64,000 nucleotides of DNA from RHLJ01 sp965242845 (lineage in GTDB: Bacteria > Bacteroidota > Rhodothermia > Balneolales > Balneolaceae). Below are positions 26,599 through 35,636 of this stretch, piece after piece (position 1 is the stretch's first letter; each line of letters opens with the position of its first letter). The translations under genes were made by a program, and so were the position numbers. The stretch spans positions 372,001 to 436,000 of the forward strand of contig CBDETC010000002.1 in NCBI GenBank assembly GCA_965242845.1, written 5' to 3'. The notes below the pieces were generated by a model. That model was given only the letters and a program-made list of their open reading frames with translations, was not told where the DNA came from and ran no database searches.

Positions 26599-29500
26599 AT
26601 GAATCCCAACCCAAATTTTCAAAAGAGCATGTTGGCACTGGTAAGCATGCTCTTTTTGTTTAACTTCGATTTTGCTGCTGCTCAAAATTTTGAAATTAAG
26701 CGAAGTCACGCTATTTCATCATTGCCGCAAGCTGCTCCACTTCCTGCTATAGGTACGCTGGATGTGGTGGCCATTATGGTTGAGTTTCAGGCAGATACCA
26801 ATCGATTAACATCGGGAACTGGGATTTTCGGACCGGATGGAATGGATGGGCTCCCTTACCTTTCACGCCAGAGCCAAACTTACATTGACCCATTACCTCA
26901 TAATGCTTCTTATTTTGAGGCGAAACTTGAGTTTGCACGAAACTACTACTCTAAATCTTCCGACGGACAGCTTACGATCAATTATCAGGTGCTCCCCACT
27001 ATTTATCAGTTAGATAAAAATATGGAGGAATACTCCCCCATCGGAGAAACCTTCAGCACTGAGAAGCTAGCCGAATTTCTAACCGACGTTTGGACTGAAG
27101 TTGAAGAACAAGGAGGGTTCAATACAACAGGACTTGACCCAGAAACAACAGCTTTTGTTGTATTTCATGCCGGTGTAGGTAGAGATGTAGAACTTACCGG
27201 TACTACCCTGGACATTACTCCTTTTGATATTCCATCCATAAATATGAGAGAACAGGAGCTGGAGAGATGGCTGGGAAGCGACTTTGATGGGTTTCCAATC
27301 AATGATGGCTCGTTTATGGTTAAAAGTTCAATCATTATGCCAAGAACAGAGTCAAGAAGAGGAGAAGACATACAGGAAAATGAGATCGTATTTCCTTTAT
27401 CTACCAATGGATTACTTACCGCCTCGATTGGAAGCCACCTTGGACTCCCCGATCTTTTTAATACAGAAACAGGAGAACCTGCTATAGGCCGATTTGGACT
27501 AATGGATGGGGCTGGTTTCTTTTCATACAACGGACTTTTTCCTCCAGAGCCATCAGCCTGGGAAAAGATTTTCTTAGGATGGGAAACTCCTTTCACAGTT
27601 TCCACAAGCAATACGGACAGCATAGCTTTACCAGCAGCAAGTCTTGATCAACCAAATAGTATTGCTAAATACGATCTCTCATCAACCGAATACTTCCTGA
27701 TTGAAAACAGACATAGGGATATTGATGGAACCGGGGTAACTATTACCACACAAAGACCTGATGGTAGTATCACCCAAAAAACATTCACTAACGAGAACGA
27801 GGCCTTTGTGTTCCAGGAAAGTGGGTTCGATTCTTTACTCGATGTAGGAACCATCATTGATGTAAGTAATTTCGATTGGAGCCTTCCCGGAGGAATTGAT
27901 ATTGGAAATGATGAACAAGAAGGAACCGATGATGACCGTCAGTTGAATGGAGGGATGTTGATCTGGCATATTGATGAAGCCATCATCGATCAACAGCTGA
28001 GTACCAGCACCGTTAATGCCGATCCATTACTCAGAGGAGTAGATTTAGAAGAAGGTGATGGAGCTCAGGACATTGGACGTGAATCTATCCTGCTTGATAA
28101 CAGTCCTAATTTTGGTTTTGCCTTTGATTTCTGGTGGAGCGGAAACAACTACAGGGTTATCACACAAACAAGAAGCATAGACTTAAACCCCGACAACATC
28201 TTTGGTCCTGAGACTTTCCCTGATAATAGTTCCAATTCCGGAGCTTTTTCTGGTTTCGAGTTCTATGACTTTTCAGATAATGTCCCAATGGCTTCCTTTA
28301 GAATACGGGCAGTAGAAAGCACCGAATTCAGGTTCCAAAGCCTTTTCGAGTATCAAACCGGTACAAATATCTTTTATACCAGAGAAGACCCTTATTGGGA
28401 TTATTTTCCACTTCAGCTAGATATCGTAGAAACAAATGCAGATACCCTGGTTCTCGCTCCTGCTTTCTCAAACTACTATATCTACGATTATGATAATCCG
28501 GAAGACAGAGCCGGAATAGTTCTTGGCGGTATACGAAACCAACAATCATTGGTAATAGGATCAAGAATTACAAAAGCGGAAAACCCAGTTTCTACCCCGG
28601 AAAGCTCTGTGGCTTCAGCTGATCTTAATACGGCTACAAACTGGTCGGTAAGTGCAACCAAGGAATCCGCTTTCTTAAGTTCTCAAGATGGTACCTCCAT
28701 CGATCTCGATTTTACCACCACCAGACTTTCAGCTGCAGATGGAACTATTATCCCTATCACCGACTCCTATGAATTTCGCTCTGAGATTATAGGCGGAAGC
28801 TTTGTTGGTATTTCCGATAATACTATCAGCTTTGAGGGCGAAAGCCTTTCGGATTATATCACTTCTTCAAACGATCGTTTGTTCGCAGGGACCATTTCTT
28901 CAAACCTTGGTAACTTTTATTACTTATTCGAAGATGGAGCATTCACAATTATCGATCCTTCATCCAGTGAAGCGTTTACCTCAATTTTCGAGGAAGAAAA
29001 AGCAGAATGGCCTGCGATTATAGATGAAGGATACATTTATCGCATCAATCGAACTGAGAATACCATTGTAGGATATAATTTTAGCGGAGCGCTACTGCCT
29101 GATACCCCCATTCCAGCCCCAGAAGGCTTTCAATTAATTGGTACTCCTTTGGTAGCAGATATTACCGGAGATAATATCCAGGACTTGATTGTGGTTGCTC
29201 AGACGGATTTCTCAGTTAATATCTATGCTTTCGAAACCAACGGAAATCCTATTGAAGGTTTTCCACTTTATGTGGGCGGCTCTATCGGGAAGGACATCCA
29301 ACCTATTCATCCCATGTTTTATCAAGGCCGTTTATATGCTATGAGCCATTTAGGTGACTTAAAAGCCTGGGAGTTCGAGAATTTCACTTCAACTCAATGG
29401 CCTCGCCGGTATGGGCCAAATCCATACAACAAAGTCTCTGCTTATATCACCTTCAGCGATACCCAATCCGGATCATTTTCTGTATTGAATAAAGACGAGA

Positions 29501-29763
29501 CCTATAACTGGCCAAATCCCGCCGATGAGGAGACGAATTTACGCTTTGAAGTCAAATCACCTGGTGGCATTGTGGATGTCACAATAATCGATTATACAGG
29601 ACGAGTAGTATTTGAACGGACGGTGGAAGCTCGAGGTGGTATACCAGAGGAAATCCCTATTTCTACCAGAAACTGGGGAAGCGGAGCTTATTTTGCTAGA
29701 ATTAAAGCAACAGTTGAAGGACGATCCGAATCGAAGTTGGTAAAAATTGGAGTAGCCCATTGA
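26599..29763 (+). CDS. M6 metalloprotease-like protein with degenerate active site and C-terminal T9SS-type sorting domain
   Basis: A 1054-residue exported protein (signal peptide ends FAAAQ). Residues 50-480 follow the M6 (immune inhibitor A) plan: VVAIMVEFQADTN, YYSKSSDGQLTINYQVLP, LGLPDLF, PSAWEKIFLGW, STEYFLIENRHRD and GGMLIWHIDE. The HExxH that should sit just before LGLPDLF is replaced by A275-S-I-G-S279, so zinc catalysis is not expected. A propeller-like region with ADITGDNIQDLIVVAQ follows, then a C-terminal sorting-like domain (YNWPNPADEETNLRFEV). It lies between porV and a metallopeptidase-barrel gene in one operon, overlapping the latter by 1 nt. Role unknown; a cargo or T9SS accessory is likely. 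Confidence 0.82.
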   Translation: MNPNPNFQKSMLALVSMLFLFNFDFAAAQNFEIKRSHAISSLPQAAPLPAIGTLDVVAIMVEFQADTNRLTSGTGIFGPDGMDGLPYLSRQSQTYIDPLPHNASYFEAKLEFARNYYSKSSDGQLTINYQVLPTIYQLDKNMEEYSPIGETFSTEKLAEFLTDVWTEVEEQGGFNTTGLDPETTAFVVFHAGVGRDVELTGTTLDITPFDIPSINMREQELERWLGSDFDGFPINDGSFMVKSSIIMPRTESRRGEDIQENEIVFPLSTNGLLTASIGSHLGLPDLFNTETGEPAIGRFGLMDGAGFFSYNGLFPPEPSAWEKIFLGWETPFTVSTSNTDSIALPAASLDQPNSIAKYDLSSTEYFLIENRHRDIDGTGVTITTQRPDGSITQKTFTNENEAFVFQESGFDSLLDVGTIIDVSNFDWSLPGGIDIGNDEQEGTDDDRQLNGGMLIWHIDEAIIDQQLSTSTVNADPLLRGVDLEEGDGAQDIGRESILLDNSPNFGFAFDFWWSGNNYRVITQTRSIDLNPDNIFGPETFPDNSSNSGAFSGFEFYDFSDNVPMASFRIRAVESTEFRFQSLFEYQTGTNIFYTREDPYWDYFPLQLDIVETNADTLVLAPAFSNYYIYDYDNPEDRAGIVLGGIRNQQSLVIGSRITKAENPVSTPESSVASADLNTATNWSVSATKESAFLSSQDGTSIDLDFTTTRLSAADGTIIPITDSYEFRSEIIGGSFVGISDNTISFEGESLSDYITSSNDRLFAGTISSNLGNFYYLFEDGAFTIIDPSSSEAFTSIFEEEKAEWPAIIDEGYIYRINRTENTIVGYNFSGALLPDTPIPAPEGFQLIGTPLVADITGDNIQDLIVVAQTDFSVNIYAFETNGNPIEGFPLYVGGSIGKDIQPIHPMFYQGRLYAMSHLGDLKAWEFENFTSTQWPRRYGPNPYNKVSAYITFSDTQSGSFSVLNKDETYNWPNPADEETNLRFEVKSPGGIVDVTIIDYTGRVVFERTVEARGGIPEEIPISTRNWGSGAYFARIKATVEGRSESKLVKIGVAH

Positions 29764-32700
29764 TGAATAAGCTTTCTATTCTAATATCGCTTTTGATCTT
29801 CATTGGAATCTCTATTCCAGGGTACTCTCAAACTGATCCGCGCTTTTATGATTACCCTCAAAATCACCTGAAATGGTATTCCATTGAAAGTGATCATTTT
29901 ATCGTCCATTTCCAGGAAGGGAACAGTCGTTCTGCTCAAGTAACTTCCAGAATAGCCGAGGAAATTTATGGGCCAATCACTTCCCTTTATAAGTATGAGC
30001 CGGACAGTAAAGTAAGTATCGTACTCAAAGACCGGGAGGACTACTCCAATGGTGCTGCTTATTTCTTTGACAATAAAATTGATATCTGGGTCCCTTCTCT
30101 CGACACTCCACTTCGTGGTTCACATAACTGGCTTAGAAATGTAATTACTCACGAGTTTGTACATATTGTTCAAATTCAGACCGCATTAAAAAGACAGCGA
30201 AAATACCCTGCATTATATCTCCAGTGGCTTTCTTATGAAAAAGTACGCCGACCAGATGTATTGTATGGTTTTCCGAACGGGATTGCCTCCCTCCCATTTG
30301 CGTCGATCAACATTCCGGCGTGGTTTGCTGAAGGAACCGCCCAGTACCAGATAGAAGGATTGCTTTACGATACCTGGGATAGTCACCGGGATATGATTCT
30401 CAGAACCAGGATTCAGAGCGACACCTATTTCAGTCTTCCCGAAATGGGCACTTTTGCCTCAAAAACAAGTCTGGAGAGAGAAACGGTCTACAACCAGGGC
30501 TATGCGTTCGTAATCTACTTAGTGGAGCGCTTTGGAGATGATGTACTTAGAAGAATCTCTGAAGCACTTGGGGATAGAGGTGTTTACAAGGTGGAAGAAG
30601 CTATTGAATTAGCTACGGGGATTAGTGGAAATCAGGTGTTTGACGATTGGATAACTGAGCGAAAGGAGTTCTATACTTCCGGAGTAGAAGATCTTTCCTT
30701 TACCGATTCAGAATACATCGAAAAAGAAGGGTTCTTTAATTTCTTTCCGAAGCGCTCTCCCACAGAAAATGCAGTAGCTTATCTCTCCAATCGTGGCAAA
30801 GACTACTCCCTCCTTACCCTTTATATCAAGCATGATGGAGAAGAAATTGAAATTGCTGAGATTGATCATCGCCACCATCATGTTGAACACAACCATGCCG
30901 ATGCGTTAAAGCCTCTTATTATGGCTTTAAACACTACTTTTTCTTTTTCTCCGGATGGGAAACGCATCGTTTACACTATCAATAAGAAAAATAAGTTTGG
31001 AGAGTTTTATAGTGACCTGTATATCTACGAGCTGGAATCCGGCAAATCTACTCGTTTAACAAACAGTGCCCGTATACAATCCCCTTCCTGGAGTCCGGAT
31101 GGATCTCAAATCGCCGTATTGAAATATGAAGGAGGCACCCAGAACCTGGTTCTCCTTGATGTAGAAAACCCGGACAACCAAACCGTACTTACTAGCTTTA
31201 AAGATGGAGAAACTTTATTCACACCAAATTGGCATCCTGATGGAAACCATATTTATTTCGCCTACGCTGATTTATGGGGAAGAAATATCAAGTCGATTGA
31301 AGTAGCCAGTAAAACCATTCAGACTGTGCTGGAAAATGATTACATCGATTATCGAGATCCCTTTATTAGTGAGGATGGAGAGTTTATGTATTACTCCTCC
31401 GACCCAGACGGTATTTTCAATATATACCGCCAGCATATTGCTACCGGAGAAACTGTACAAATTACCAGCGTATTGGGTGGTGCTTTCATGCCCTTTGTTG
31501 AAGATGGTCAGCTCTATTTTTCAGAGTATGAAAAAGATGGATATAAGATCAAATCAGCGACTCTTTTACCTTCATCATCTCCAATTAGCTATGGCAGCTA
31601 TATGCCTATAAGTTCTGAAGTGCCATTCGAATCTGAATCCACAATTGATGTCGAATATCTAAATGACTTTAACGATAAAGACATCGATTCTTTTGGAGAA
31701 GACATCCCCACTCCAACGAAAACGGAGCCCTATAACTTCGAAATTGAAACTCAAGGGGAATCTAATGAGCGAGTATATAGACCATACGAAGATACTTTTA
31801 CCAGCTTCTCCTACTTCCCGGTCCTCCGTTTTGATAATTACACCAAGGAAAACGGGCAGAATGGTACACTTCTAAAAAATGGACAGGTCGGAAAGCTAGG
31901 GCAGAATCTGCTTCGTGATATGAAACCTGGTGTCTATTTTGCATCGCGGGATGTGTTAGACCGACTTAGTATTTTTGGAGGGGTCATGCTTGGAGTGGCC
32001 TCCAGGGATGCAAGTAGCATTGGCGATTTCTTTAAGCCAAACCGATTACTCAAACTGGACAGAGACGCCTTCTTTACTGCCGAATATCGAGGACTGCCGT
32101 TTATCAAGAAAAGCTGGTCTCCTACAATTGCTATCGAAGTCTTCAATCTTCACCGAAATGTAAAGGACGGTCTTTCTATCGAGGAATTCCCTTGTACCTC
32201 TTGTTTACCCGACACAACTACAGTAGATATCGGATATGAAGTTTGGGAAGCGAATCTATTCTTCAGAAGTAAACTAAGCCGGCGTAGCTTGCTCGAGTTA
32301 GGTATTGGGTACTCTCCATACCAGGTTCAGACTGATAACTTCTTTTCACGTGAGCTGAATGCATTAATTAGTGGTTCTTCTTCTCAATACTATAAAGCCA
32401 CTACCCTCTCCGCTTCCTACACCTTCGATTATTATAGCTTCTCCACGGATGGAGATATAGCGCCCATAGGACTGAAAGGATATTTGCGTTATCAATACCA
32501 ACCTGCCCAGCTGCTAGAGGAATATGAGATCAAAGACGGGGCGCTTGTTCCGATTTTTAACTCCATAAAAAATCATTCAACAGAATTACACTTACGCTAT
32601 GGATTCAGAACCATAGGTAATCAGGCATTCCAGGCAAGAATAAGAGGATTCAGCTATTTCAATAAACCCGATGACGCCTTCTATACCGATTATATTGGTG

Positions 32701-33137
32701 GTTTCCTGGGGATGAGGAGTTACCCATTCTTTGCAATCGGTGGGAATACTACAGCTTTCACCAGTTTAAGTTGGTTTACCCCGATTTTTAAGAACATCAA
32801 TAAGCAGGTTGGACCTTACACCTTTGATAAAATGTACGCTCGTTTCTTCTTTGAAGCTGGAAATGGATGGTATCCCGGAGGTATTGCAGACAATAATCCC
32901 AATCTGCTGGACTCAGGAAAGAACATCAAAAAAGGTATTGGTGCAGAATTGAGGCTAGCCAGTAGTGGATATTACCTGTTCCCTCTCCGCTTTTTTGTGA
33001 GTGCATCTTATGGTTTTGACAAGTTCACACTTACTTTGCCTGAAGATTTTGTAACAGGTTCTCAAAGTAACCGCGTTACCTATGGGCGTGAATTGTTATT
33101 TCATTTCGGATTAACTTTTGATTTCGAATTGCTATGA
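29763..33137 (+). CDS. Exported gluzincin peptidase / TolB-like propeller / outer membrane barrel fusion
   Basis: A 1124-residue protein with a signal peptide (about 1-23). The peptidase MA-like domain carries HEFVH (H130, E131, H134) and a downstream glutamate E190 (WFAEGTAQY). A TolB/PD40-type beta-propeller follows (SFSPDGKRIVYT, SWSPDGSQIAV, WHPDGNHIYFA). The C-terminal 400 residues show outer membrane barrel character (final strand FHFGLTFDFEL). A His-rich stretch HRHHHVEHNH lies near residue 370. The predicted topology puts protease and propeller in one envelope compartment, tethered by the barrel. The start ATG overlaps the upstream stop (TGATG), and the 3' end overlaps the next gene by 4 nt. 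Confidence 0.82.
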   Translation: MNKLSILISLLIFIGISIPGYSQTDPRFYDYPQNHLKWYSIESDHFIVHFQEGNSRSAQVTSRIAEEIYGPITSLYKYEPDSKVSIVLKDREDYSNGAAYFFDNKIDIWVPSLDTPLRGSHNWLRNVITHEFVHIVQIQTALKRQRKYPALYLQWLSYEKVRRPDVLYGFPNGIASLPFASINIPAWFAEGTAQYQIEGLLYDTWDSHRDMILRTRIQSDTYFSLPEMGTFASKTSLERETVYNQGYAFVIYLVERFGDDVLRRISEALGDRGVYKVEEAIELATGISGNQVFDDWITERKEFYTSGVEDLSFTDSEYIEKEGFFNFFPKRSPTENAVAYLSNRGKDYSLLTLYIKHDGEEIEIAEIDHRHHHVEHNHADALKPLIMALNTTFSFSPDGKRIVYTINKKNKFGEFYSDLYIYELESGKSTRLTNSARIQSPSWSPDGSQIAVLKYEGGTQNLVLLDVENPDNQTVLTSFKDGETLFTPNWHPDGNHIYFAYADLWGRNIKSIEVASKTIQTVLENDYIDYRDPFISEDGEFMYYSSDPDGIFNIYRQHIATGETVQITSVLGGAFMPFVEDGQLYFSEYEKDGYKIKSATLLPSSSPISYGSYMPISSEVPFESESTIDVEYLNDFNDKDIDSFGEDIPTPTKTEPYNFEIETQGESNERVYRPYEDTFTSFSYFPVLRFDNYTKENGQNGTLLKNGQVGKLGQNLLRDMKPGVYFASRDVLDRLSIFGGVMLGVASRDASSIGDFFKPNRLLKLDRDAFFTAEYRGLPFIKKSWSPTIAIEVFNLHRNVKDGLSIEEFPCTSCLPDTTTVDIGYEVWEANLFFRSKLSRRSLLELGIGYSPYQVQTDNFFSRELNALISGSSSQYYKATTLSASYTFDYYSFSTDGDIAPIGLKGYLRYQYQPAQLLEEYEIKDGALVPIFNSIKNHSTELHLRYGFRTIGNQAFQARIRGFSYFNKPDDAFYTDYIGGFLGMRSYPFFAIGGNTTAFTSLSWFTPIFKNINKQVGPYTFDKMYARFFFEAGNGWYPGGIADNNPNLLDSGKNIKKGIGAELRLASSGYYLFPLRFFVSASYGFDKFTLTLPEDFVTGSQSNRVTYGRELLFHFGLTFDFELL

Positions 33138-34114
33138 AAAACTTCTGGAGCATACTGTTAGTGGTCATTGTGTTTGCAGGAAACGCCATGGCTCAGCCTG
33201 TGAAGCATTCACTTAGCGGAAAAATCATACTGGAAGATTCTTTGGCAACTGACGTTTCCCTCCCTGTTTCTATTGGAGACTTCAGGTATTTGCCTTCTCA
33301 TAGCCTTTCAGAAGAAGCTTCAAGCTTTGCAGATGCTCCAAGAACAAAACCCGGTGTTGCCTTTCTTGCGTCGGCAATTCTTCCCGGAAGCGGACAGGCT
33401 CTAAATGGTAAATGGGGACGAGCAGCCACCTATTTCCTCATCGATGCATTAGGTGTTGCCTTCTATATCGATCAAAATAATAAAGCAGAACGCAGAGAGC
33501 GCGCTTACGAAAATTATGGTGATCAAAACTGGAGTGTGCTTGCTTATTCGCAATGGTTGGTTGAGTACTCAAGAACTAATGGTATTGCCAATGGCTTTGA
33601 TGATCCGGATGGTTTAGAAGATTTGGTATTCGGAAAAACTCCTACCTGGGGAAATACCCCAGCCGATTGGGACAGTGAATTATTACCTATCCTGAGACAG
33701 GTAGAAGTCCGAACTCCTTTTTACTATGACAACGGGTTTATAGCCAGTACCTTTTCGCATGTTGTTCAGGATTATGGCTCTCAGCAATATTATGAATTGA
33801 TGAGCAAATACTATCAATTTCAGCCTGGCTGGAGAGACTTCCATGAAACCAGGCTATCCCAAGGCGCTGGACATGTATACCAATATCCATGGGATGCTAC
33901 TATGGCCACTGCCAATTTTATTGAAGGTAGGGACAGAGCACAGCAGTTCAATGACAACTATCGTACCGCAGGGAACATTCTCACACTGATGATGGTAAAC
34001 CACATTGTTTCAGCGTTTGATGCCTACTTCACGGTACAGCTTAAAAACAGCAGGTTAGAGGCCGAAGCAAATATGCTGTCAAATGAGACAGTTTCTTTAC
34101 GCTGGAACTTTTAA
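33134..34114 (+). CDS. DUF5683-like exported membrane-associated protein
   Basis: A 326-residue protein with a signal peptide ending NAMAQ (about residue 21). PGVAFLASAILPGSGQALNGKWGR followed by a hydrophobic helix is the hallmark of the DUF5683-like group found in Bacteroidota; only its core is quoted as ILPGSGQALNGKWGR. A long polar segment rich in Tyr and Asp follows, then a second hydrophobic stretch (NILTLMMVNHIVSAFDAYF). Function is unknown. It overlaps the metallopeptidase-barrel gene by 4 nt, so it belongs to the porU-porV operon and may take part in the same envelope process. Confidence 0.7.
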   Translation: MKNFWSILLVVIVFAGNAMAQPVKHSLSGKIILEDSLATDVSLPVSIGDFRYLPSHSLSEEASSFADAPRTKPGVAFLASAILPGSGQALNGKWGRAATYFLIDALGVAFYIDQNNKAERRERAYENYGDQNWSVLAYSQWLVEYSRTNGIANGFDDPDGLEDLVFGKTPTWGNTPADWDSELLPILRQVEVRTPFYYDNGFIASTFSHVVQDYGSQQYYELMSKYYQFQPGWRDFHETRLSQGAGHVYQYPWDATMATANFIEGRDRAQQFNDNYRTAGNILTLMMVNHIVSAFDAYFTVQLKNSRLEAEANMLSNETVSLRWNF

Positions 34115-34143
34115 GATCCTTTATCTTCCCTTATTTTTGAGTC

Positions 34144-34968
34144 ATGATTAAGCAGATTCTCACTAGCAAGCATCTTTACTTTTCCGTTTTAGGATTAATC
34201 CTGATCGGTGCCGGAAGCTTACTCCTTCTTGATAAGCTCATCATGCCTATTTACACCAATTATAATGAAGGTGTAACCGTACCCGATGTTACCCGAATTT
34301 CTCTAACCGAAGCGGAAGAGTTGCTCACTTCGTATGGCTTAAGAGTGGAAGTATCAGACCGAAGAGCAAATTCTGCGTTCCCGGCAGATTATGTAATTGA
34401 TCAGGCACCTGCTCCTTCTGTTCTGGTTAAGCCAAATCGAAAAGTATATCTAACGGTTAATACAGCGGTTAAACCACAGGTAATCGTACCTAATGTGGTA
34501 AATCTATCTTTGAGAAATGCTCAAATTCAGCTTCAAAATTATGGCCTTGAAGTCGGTTCCATCAGTTATGAATCTTCCCGGTTTAAAAATGCCGTGTTAA
34601 GGCAGTCTGTTCCTCAAGGGATCACTGTAGAAAAAGGACGTGCCATCGATCTTGTTGTAAGTGATGGACTCGGTGATAAAATCGTAGATATTCCGGAGAT
34701 TAGAGGACTCCGTTTACCCGATGCCCAGCTAAAGCTTCGCGAAGTGGGTTTACGAGTTGGAGAAATTCGCTTCCAACCTATCAAAGATGTAGTACCAAAC
34801 ACAGTACTCGACTACACTCCCAATGTGACGCAAATGGTAGAGGGCGGAACATTATCACTGGTTATTTCTGAACGATTTGAAGCTGTTGAAGTACTTGAAG
34901 GTGGCGCTGTAATTATCGATTCTACGGGGAATCAAATTCCAGTGCCAAACCAACAAAGAAACAATTAA
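34144..34968 (+). CDS. Single-pass membrane protein with three PASTA domains
   Basis: A 274-residue protein with a short cytoplasmic N-terminus, one transmembrane helix (about 11-33) and three PASTA repeats. The repeats open with VTVPDVTRISLTEAEELL, VIVPNVVNLSLRNAQIQL and VDIPEIRGLRLPDAQLKL. PASTA domains bind peptidoglycan precursors or muropeptides. In Firmicutes and Actinobacteria they sit on PBPs or Ser/Thr kinases, whereas here no enzyme domain is attached, as is common in Bacteroidota. The stop overlaps the rpe start by 1 nt (TAATG). Confidence 0.9.
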   Translation: MIKQILTSKHLYFSVLGLILIGAGSLLLLDKLIMPIYTNYNEGVTVPDVTRISLTEAEELLTSYGLRVEVSDRRANSAFPADYVIDQAPAPSVLVKPNRKVYLTVNTAVKPQVIVPNVVNLSLRNAQIQLQNYGLEVGSISYESSRFKNAVLRQSVPQGITVEKGRAIDLVVSDGLGDKIVDIPEIRGLRLPDAQLKLREVGLRVGEIRFQPIKDVVPNTVLDYTPNVTQMVEGGTLSLVISERFEAVEVLEGGAVIIDSTGNQIPVPNQQRNN

Positions 34969-35636
34969 TGAACTTCAGCTTACCCGTTCTCGCTCCTTCC
35001 ATTCTCTCAGCCAATTTTACCAATCTCAAAGCCGACATAAACGCAATCACTGAAGGGGGAGCCACCTGGATTCACTGTGATGTGATGGACGGTCATTTTG
35101 TTCCAAATATTACGTTTGGACCCGGAATCATCAAGCAGGTAAGTAAAATTGCTCCCGATTCCTTTATCGATACGCACTTGATGATCGAAAACCCGGATCA
35201 ATACATCGACAACTTTGTTGATGCAGGTTCTGAGTTAATATCTGTTCACTATGAGGCTTGCACACACCTGCACCGAAGTATTCAAAAAATTAAGAGTCAT
35301 GGTATCATGGCTGGGGTGGCCATCAATCCTGCTACCTCTATTTATAATATTGAGCCAATCCTTGAGTATGTGGACATGGTAGTGGTAATGAGTGTAAATC
35401 CAGGATTTGGGGGACAGAGCTTCATTGAAAGCAGCTATGATCGTCTTCAGGAACTTGCCGATATCCGCGAGTCAGAAGGACATGGGTTTCTCATCCAGGT
35501 TGACGGAGGGGTAAATTTGAAGAACATCAAGAAAATAGCTGAAGCAGGTGCGGATGTACTCGTGTCTGGAAATAGTGTGTTTAGTGCTAAGGATATACCC
35601 GCCAGGGTTACCGAACTCAAATCCCTAATAGAATGA
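34968..35636 (+). CDS. rpe: Ribulose-phosphate 3-epimerase
   Basis: A 222-residue TIM-barrel protein with LAPSILSANFTNL at the start, HCDVMDGHFVPNITFG (metal and catalytic residues), HLMIENPDQYI, VVMSVNPGFGGQSFI and QVDGGVN. It interconverts ribulose-5-phosphate and xylulose-5-phosphate in the pentose phosphate pathway. It overlaps the PASTA gene by 1 nt and the MFS gene by 4 nt, so all three are probably translated from one message. Confidence 0.95.
   Translation: MNFSLPVLAPSILSANFTNLKADINAITEGGATWIHCDVMDGHFVPNITFGPGIIKQVSKIAPDSFIDTHLMIENPDQYIDNFVDAGSELISVHYEACTHLHRSIQKIKSHGIMAGVAINPATSIYNIEPILEYVDMVVVMSVNPGFGGQSFIESSYDRLQELADIRESEGHGFLIQVDGGVNLKNIKKIAEAGADVLVSGNSVFSAKDIPARVTELKSLIE

Noticed and set aside
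27165..27623. Long antisense frame of 152 codons within the M6-like gene
   Set aside because: It is a shadow of the coding strand, without a signal, motif or start context; similar antisense frames at 20612-21046, 37480-37968 and 50813-51187 were dropped for the same reason.
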